NCBI GenBank assembly: GCA_963783945.1
Contig: CAWAPS010000005.1
Location: 124,001-188,000, forward strand
Direction of reading: 5' to 3'
From: CAWAPS01 sp963783945
Lineage (GTDB): Bacteria > Actinomycetota > Acidimicrobiia > Acidimicrobiales > Palsa-688
DNA length: 64,000 bases
Positions 59,885-64,000 of the stretch are shown one piece after another (position 1 is the first letter of the stretch; every line of letters begins with the position of its first letter). Below the pieces are notes generated by a model. The model worked only from the letters and a program-made list of their open reading frames with translations. It was not told the DNA's origin and made no database searches. The position numbers were made by a program, and so were the translations under genes.

Positions 59885-60516
59885 TAAATCCTCTCGCCCA
59901 ATACCACATCCCTGGGGTCTTCGAACAGACCAACCGTGGGGAGAAGAGCTACGACCTGTTCTCACGGATGCTCGAGGAGAACATCGTGTTCCTCGGGACC
60001 CCGATCGACGATTACGTGGCCAACGCCGTGTGCGCCCAGCTGCTCTACCTCGAGTACAAGAACGCGGACAAGGACATCAGCCTGTACATCAACAGCCCGG
60101 GTGGCGACATCACCGCCCTGTTCGCGATCTACGACACCATGAAGTTCGTCAAAAACGACATTTCGACCTTCTGCTACGGACAGGCGGCGTCGGCGGCCGC
60201 CGTCATCCTCGCCGGGGGCACGCCGGGCAAGCGCTACGCCCTTCCCCACGCCCGGATCCTGATCCACCAGCCATACGGGGGAGCGGCAGGCCAGGCGGCC
60301 GACATCGAGATCCAGGCCAAGGAGATCCTGCGCATGAGGGACCTGCTCAACCAGATGCTGGCTGCCGACACCGGCCGGGCGGTCGAGAAGATCGCGAAGG
60401 ACACCGACCGGGATTTCATAATGAGCGCCGCCGAGTCCCGGGAATACGGCATCATCGACGAGGTGATCAGCACACGCGAGTTGGCCCTCGTCCCGCAAGC
60501 GGCGGGCGTAGGCTGA
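59881..60516 (+). CDS. clpP: ATP-dependent Clp protease proteolytic subunit
   Basis: 211 residues from GTG 59881, overlapping the trigger factor stop. The catalytic Ser is in YGQAASAAAVILAGGTPGKR, His in PHARILIHQP and Asp in KDTDRDFIMSAAE. LYINSPGGDITALFAIYDTM is the oxyanion region. Only one clpP is present here; many actinobacteria have two next to each other. It degrades proteins with the ClpX hexamer encoded next. Confidence 0.97.
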   Translation: MINPLAQYHIPGVFEQTNRGEKSYDLFSRMLEENIVFLGTPIDDYVANAVCAQLLYLEYKNADKDISLYINSPGGDITALFAIYDTMKFVKNDISTFCYGQAASAAAVILAGGTPGKRYALPHARILIHQPYGGAAGQAADIEIQAKEILRMRDLLNQMLAADTGRAVEKIAKDTDRDFIMSAAESREYGIIDEVISTRELALVPQAAGVG

Positions 60517-60538
60517 GGGCCTGGGGGGAGCCGAGGTC

Positions 60539-61819
60539 GTGGCAAAGTTCGGGGAATCGAGTGACCTGGTCAAATGCTCCTTCTGCGGCAAGTCGCAGAA
60601 GCAGGTCAAGAAGCTGATCGCAGGCCCAGGGGTCTACATCTGCGACGAATGCATCGATCTGTGCAACGACATCATCGAGGAGGAACTCTCCGAGAGCACT
60701 GAGGTCCACTTCGACGAGCTGCCCAAGCCGGCCGAGATCTTCACCTTCCTCAACGACTACGTGATCGGGCAGGAACGGGCCAAGAAGATCCTCTCCGTAG
60801 CGGTCTACAACCATTACAAGCGGGTGCAATCGGGCGGCTACGCCGACTCGGACGTCGAGCTGCAGAAGTCCAACATCCTGCTGCTCGGCCCGACCGGATG
60901 CGGCAAGACGTTCCTGGCCCAAACGCTCGCCCGAATGCTCAACGTTCCTTTCGCCATCGCCGACGCCACCGCCCTGACCGAGGCCGGCTACGTCGGTGAG
61001 GACGTGGAAAACATCCTTCTCAAGCTGATCCAGGCCGCCGACTACGACGTCAAGAAGGCCGAGACCGGGATCATCTACATCGACGAGATAGACAAGATCG
61101 CCCGCAAGAGCGAGAACCCGTCGATCACCCGGGACGTCTCCGGCGAAGGGGTGCAGCAGGCTCTCCTCAAGATCCTCGAGGGCACCACCGCGTCGGTTCC
61201 TCCGCAGGGGGGGCGCAAGCATCCCCACCAGGAGTTCATCCAGATCGACACCACGAACATCCTGTTCGTGTGCGGGGGGGCGTTCGCCGGCCTCGACCGC
61301 ATCATCGACAGCCGCATGGGCCGCCAGGGCATCGGGTTCCGGGCTGACATTCGGCGGGCCGAGGAGCGGGGCGAGGGCGATCTGCTCGTTCAGGTTCTGC
61401 CCGAGGACCTGTTGAAGTTCGGCCTGATCCCCGAGTTCGTGGGCCGCCTGCCCGTGATCGGAGCGGTGTCGAACCTCGATCGAGAAGCGTTGGTCCGCAT
61501 CCTCGTCGAGCCGAAGAACGCCCTGGTCAAGCAGTACCGGAGGGTCTTCGAGCTGGACAACGTGGAGCTCGTCTTCAGCGACGACGCCCTCGAAGCGGTA
61601 GCCGAGCAGGCCCTGCTCCGGGGCACCGGGGCCCGAGGCCTGCGAGCGATCCTCGAGGAGGTGCTCCTCGAGGTCATGTACGACCTGCCCAGCCGTAGCG
61701 ACATCGGCCAGTGCGTCATCGATCGCTCCGTGGTGCTTGAGCGGGTGGCCCCCACCCTGGTTCCCCGCACCGAGGGGGTGGCGCGCGTCCAGAGCCGCTC
61801 CCGCCGGGCTGCGTCCTGA
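60539..61819 (+). CDS. clpX: ATP-dependent Clp protease ATP-binding subunit ClpX
   Basis: 426 residues from GTG 60539. The N-terminal Zn domain has C-x-x-C twice (CSFCGK and CDECIDLC). Walker A is GPTGCGKTFLAQTLAR, Walker B IIYIDEIDKIARK, and the sensor and loop regions are in GLDRIIDSRMGRQGIGF, the last Gly-Phe matching the IGF loop for ClpP docking. It unfolds and feeds substrates to ClpP. It follows clpP by 22 bases. Confidence 0.97.
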   Translation: MAKFGESSDLVKCSFCGKSQKQVKKLIAGPGVYICDECIDLCNDIIEEELSESTEVHFDELPKPAEIFTFLNDYVIGQERAKKILSVAVYNHYKRVQSGGYADSDVELQKSNILLLGPTGCGKTFLAQTLARMLNVPFAIADATALTEAGYVGEDVENILLKLIQAADYDVKKAETGIIYIDEIDKIARKSENPSITRDVSGEGVQQALLKILEGTTASVPPQGGRKHPHQEFIQIDTTNILFVCGGAFAGLDRIIDSRMGRQGIGFRADIRRAEERGEGDLLVQVLPEDLLKFGLIPEFVGRLPVIGAVSNLDREALVRILVEPKNALVKQYRRVFELDNVELVFSDDALEAVAEQALLRGTGARGLRAILEEVLLEVMYDLPSRSDIGQCVIDRSVVLERVAPTLVPRTEGVARVQSRSRRAAS

Positions 61820-61830
61820 CCTATAGCCGG

Positions 61831-63141
61831 TTGCCCAGCCTGGGCGATACCCTCGCCTGGCTCGACGGGCACCAGGACATGGAGCGGATGCTGGCCGACG
61901 TTAAGAGGCCGCGTCCGGATCTCGAGCGCATGCGCAGGCTGGTCGACGTCCTCGGCCACCCCGAGCAGGCCGCTCCGGTCATCCACGTCACCGGCACCAA
62001 TGGAAAGACCTCGACGTCGCGAGGCCTGACCTCCCTCCTCGAGGCCAAGGGATTGAGGGTGGGGACCTTTACCAGTCCCCACTTGGAGCGCATCAACGAG
62101 CGGATCGCCACCGACGGAGAGCCCATCGACGACGACGACCTGGCAGCCGTGCTGAACGAGTTGGCCGCCATCGAGCCGATGCTCGGCGAGGATGTCCGGC
62201 TGAGCTGGTTCGAGGTGCTCACCGGGGCCGCGCTGTTGTGGTTTGCTGACCGTCCGGTGGACGTTTCGGTCTTCGAGGTCGGGCTCGGGGGCCGGTGGGA
62301 CGCCACCAACGTGGTCACCGCGGACGTCGCCGTGGTCACCAACGTGGGGCTCGACCACGTGGAGTTCCTGGGGCCGACGAGGGCGGACGTGGCGGGGGAG
62401 AAGGCCGGCATCATCAAACCGGGTTGTGCTTTGGTCCTCGGAGAGAGGGACCCTGAACTGACGCCGATCTTCGAACGAGAGCTGCCGGGTTCGATGTGGT
62501 TGGCCGGCCGGGACTTCGATTGCGTGCGCAACCAGCTGGCAGTCGGCGGGCGGGCGCTGGACATCCGGACGCCGGGCGCCACCTACGAGGGGGTGTGGCT
62601 CGATCTGCACGGCGCCTATCAGGGCGAGAACTTCGCGGCCGCGGTGGCGGGGGCCGAAGCCTTCTTCGGCGGTCCTCTGGACGACCCGCTGGTCCGGGAG
62701 GCGGCGGCCACCGTGCGCTCCCCGGGCCGGCTCGAGATCGTGGCCCGTGACCCGCTCATCGTGCTCGACGGGGCCAAGAACCTCGAAGGAGCCCAGCGGG
62801 CTTCGGAGGCGGTGACCGAGGAGTTCGGCGCCGCCACCTCGGAGATCCTCGTCGTCGGCATGCTGCAGGGAAAAGACCCGGCCCAAATGCTCGAAGCCCT
62901 AGGTGCTCGCCGGGCCCGCCTCGTCGTGGCGTGCCCCGCTCCGTCGCCGCGTACCCATCCGGCCGAAGCGGTGGCGCAGGCCGCCCGCGAGCTTGGCGTC
63001 GAGGCCACCCTGGCCGATTCCGTACCGGCAGCCCTAGACGTGGCGTTTGCTGCAGCCGCGACGTCCGATCTCATCCTGGTGACCGGATCGCTATACGTGG
63101 TGGGCGCGGCCCGGGCCGCGCTGGTATCAGGGGGGCGCTAG
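61831..63141 (+). CDS. folC: Bifunctional folylpolyglutamate synthase/dihydrofolate synthase
   Basis: 436 residues from TTG 61831; ATG 61879 is an alternative. The P-loop is VTGTNGKTSTSRGLTSLLEAKGLRVGTFTSPHLERINERI. EVGLGGRWDATNVV and TNVGLDHVEFLG are the FolC signatures. The C-terminal domain has IVLDGAKNLEGAQRA, where the usual His in DGAHN is Lys. The enzyme adds glutamate to folates in the cytoplasm. In many actinobacteria valS lies between clpX and folC; here the two are adjacent. Confidence 0.94.
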   Translation: MPSLGDTLAWLDGHQDMERMLADVKRPRPDLERMRRLVDVLGHPEQAAPVIHVTGTNGKTSTSRGLTSLLEAKGLRVGTFTSPHLERINERIATDGEPIDDDDLAAVLNELAAIEPMLGEDVRLSWFEVLTGAALLWFADRPVDVSVFEVGLGGRWDATNVVTADVAVVTNVGLDHVEFLGPTRADVAGEKAGIIKPGCALVLGERDPELTPIFERELPGSMWLAGRDFDCVRNQLAVGGRALDIRTPGATYEGVWLDLHGAYQGENFAAAVAGAEAFFGGPLDDPLVREAAATVRSPGRLEIVARDPLIVLDGAKNLEGAQRASEAVTEEFGAATSEILVVGMLQGKDPAQMLEALGARRARLVVACPAPSPRTHPAEAVAQAARELGVEATLADSVPAALDVAFAAAATSDLILVTGSLYVVGAARAALVSGGR

Positions 63142-63153
63142 CCTCCTCGGCTC

Positions 63154-63564
63154 GTGAACCGCACCCTGGTCATCTGCAAACCCGACGCGGTCGAGCGCGG
63201 CCTGACCGGCGAGATCATCGCCCGCCTCGAGCGCAAAGGCCTGCGCCTGGCCGCGGCGGAGCTGCGTCAGCTCGACAAGGAGACGGCGGGACGCCACTAC
63301 GCCGAGCACCAGGGGAAGGGGTTCTACGACGATCTGTTGTCATTCATCACCCGGTCGTCGGTGATGCTCATGGTGATCGAGGGGCCGGAGGACACGTGGC
63401 AGATCGTGCGTACCCTCATGGGCGCCACCAACCCGGCGGCGGCCGCGCCCGGCACCATCCGGGGCGACCTGGCCGTCGAGACGACCGAGAACCTGGTGCA
63501 CGGCTCCGATAGCTCCGAGTCGGCGGCGCGCGAGATCGCCCTGTTCTTCCCGGATCTGATCTAG
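63154..63564 (+). CDS. ndk: Nucleoside diphosphate kinase
   Basis: 136 residues from GTG 63154, 12 bases after folC. The start is RTLVICKPDAVERGLTGEIIARLERKGL, the Lys12 region, and the phosphorylated His is in ENLVHGSDSSESA. MGATNPAAAAPGTIRGD is the nucleotide-binding block. It balances NTP pools. It is the end of the tig-clpP-clpX-folC-ndk run. Confidence 0.97.
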   Translation: MNRTLVICKPDAVERGLTGEIIARLERKGLRLAAAELRQLDKETAGRHYAEHQGKGFYDDLLSFITRSSVMLMVIEGPEDTWQIVRTLMGATNPAAAAPGTIRGDLAVETTENLVHGSDSSESAAREIALFFPDLI

Positions 63565-63681
63565 CGCCCTGGCGGCCTGCGGACGCCGGGTGGCGGGCTG
63601 GCCTCGCGCCCATGCGAGGCGGTGGTCGGCATCTGCAATGAACGGCCCACGCCCTCGATGGCCCTAGCCCGTGCCTCGCGT

Positions 63682-63801
63682 GACCACTTCGCGGCGAGCA
63701 CTTAGGTGCGCGACCCAGCGCGCGCCGCGCCGGCCGCCTTGATATGACCCGAACGCGGCGAGAACTGCCCTCCAGGCAAAAGCGCTCGCCGCGAAGTGGT
63801 C
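63682..63801. repeat. Intergenic palindromic element, copy 2 of a family
   Basis: The arms 63682-63699 (GACCACTTCGCGGCGAGC) and 63784-63801 are perfect 18-base inverted copies. The central block 63742-63763 (TATGACCCGAA..GCGGCGAGA) matches 16905-16926 at 19 of 22 bases, and distances from core to each arm agree within three bases. The rest of 63,565-64,000 shows no gene; open frames there look like shadows of the GC-rich composition. Confidence 0.75.
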
Positions 63802-64000
63802 GTGGCCGATGAGAACGGGGCCCTTCCTCCCCGTCGGGGGGGCGGGCGAGTCGGCCGCGGTCATCTCATCCGGCCGAACGCCGCAAGACTCGTGGTGGCG
63901 GGGGGCCGCCCGGGGCACCCTTCCCCGGGCTGATGGCGGCGCGGTCCTATTGTGGCGATTTGGGGCAGTCCTCGGCCTGTCAAGACGCCCGTCAAGGCTC

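Noticed and set aside
63664..63918. Minus-strand frame over the second palindromic element
   Set aside because: It crosses the inverted repeat and its composition follows that repeat; no ribosome site or family is seen.

Overview
This is a high-GC stretch with strong GGAGG-type ribosome sites, many GTG starts and three gene families linked to coenzyme F420 (Ddn-like, LLM-class, PPOX-class). Together with the amidohydrolase, P450, SDR and thiolase content, and the order trigger factor-clpP-clpX-folC-ndk, this points to a free-living actinobacterium, probably Acidimicrobiia-like. The taxon is an inference. No rRNA and no CRISPR array were seen.

Layout. 1-9.1 kb: a catabolic block. Two amidohydrolases and a cyclase lie on the minus strand; then comes a graveyard of gene remnants (3.6-4.46 kb); then a plus-strand run of 3Fe-4S ferredoxin, SDR, cytochrome P450, Ddn-like oxidoreductase and thiolase, with a TetR regulator behind it. 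9.1-16.7 kb: ATP-dependent DNA ligase, FAD-linked oxidase, a glutaminyl-tRNA synthetase with a YqeY-like tail, and an MFS exporter. 17.1-20.6 kb: a minus-strand operon of ABC ATPase, ABC permease, histidine kinase and NarL-type response regulator. 20.6-36.8 kb: ordinary metabolism, including intradiol dioxygenase, class I fructose-bisphosphate aldolase, PfkB kinase, LLM oxidoreductase, universal stress protein, glucose-6-phosphate dehydrogenase, aldehyde dehydrogenase, SDR, class II aldolase and NUDIX. 36.9-39.4 kb: a large secreted Kelch-like protein. 39.4-39.6 kb: tRNA-Gly and tRNA-Pro.

39,558-57,745 is an integrated mobile element of about 18 kb. It is bounded by a 37-bp perfect direct repeat of the 5' half of tRNA-Pro. 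It carries a tyrosine integrase beside the intact tRNA, an AbiEii-type nucleotidyltransferase with a small partner, a three-gene minus-strand operon, a MobF relaxase-helicase broken into four frames, a broken DyP peroxidase, a broken lipoprotein and a broken membrane protein. These are followed by an intact copper-handling cassette: DUF5134 protein, BlaI/CopY repressor, M56 protease, CtaG-like protein, CopZ-like chaperone, and a P1B-ATPase with an unusual extracytoplasmic C-terminal domain. No transfer ATPase or type IV secretion genes are present, so the element looks mobilisable at most.

Beyond the element the core chromosome resumes with tig, clpP, clpX, folC and ndk. The removed order tRNA-Gly, tRNA-Pro, tig is what one would expect before integration. 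Several intergenic palindromic elements occur. Two of them (about 16.9 kb and 63.7 kb) are copies of one repeat family with the same internal layout.
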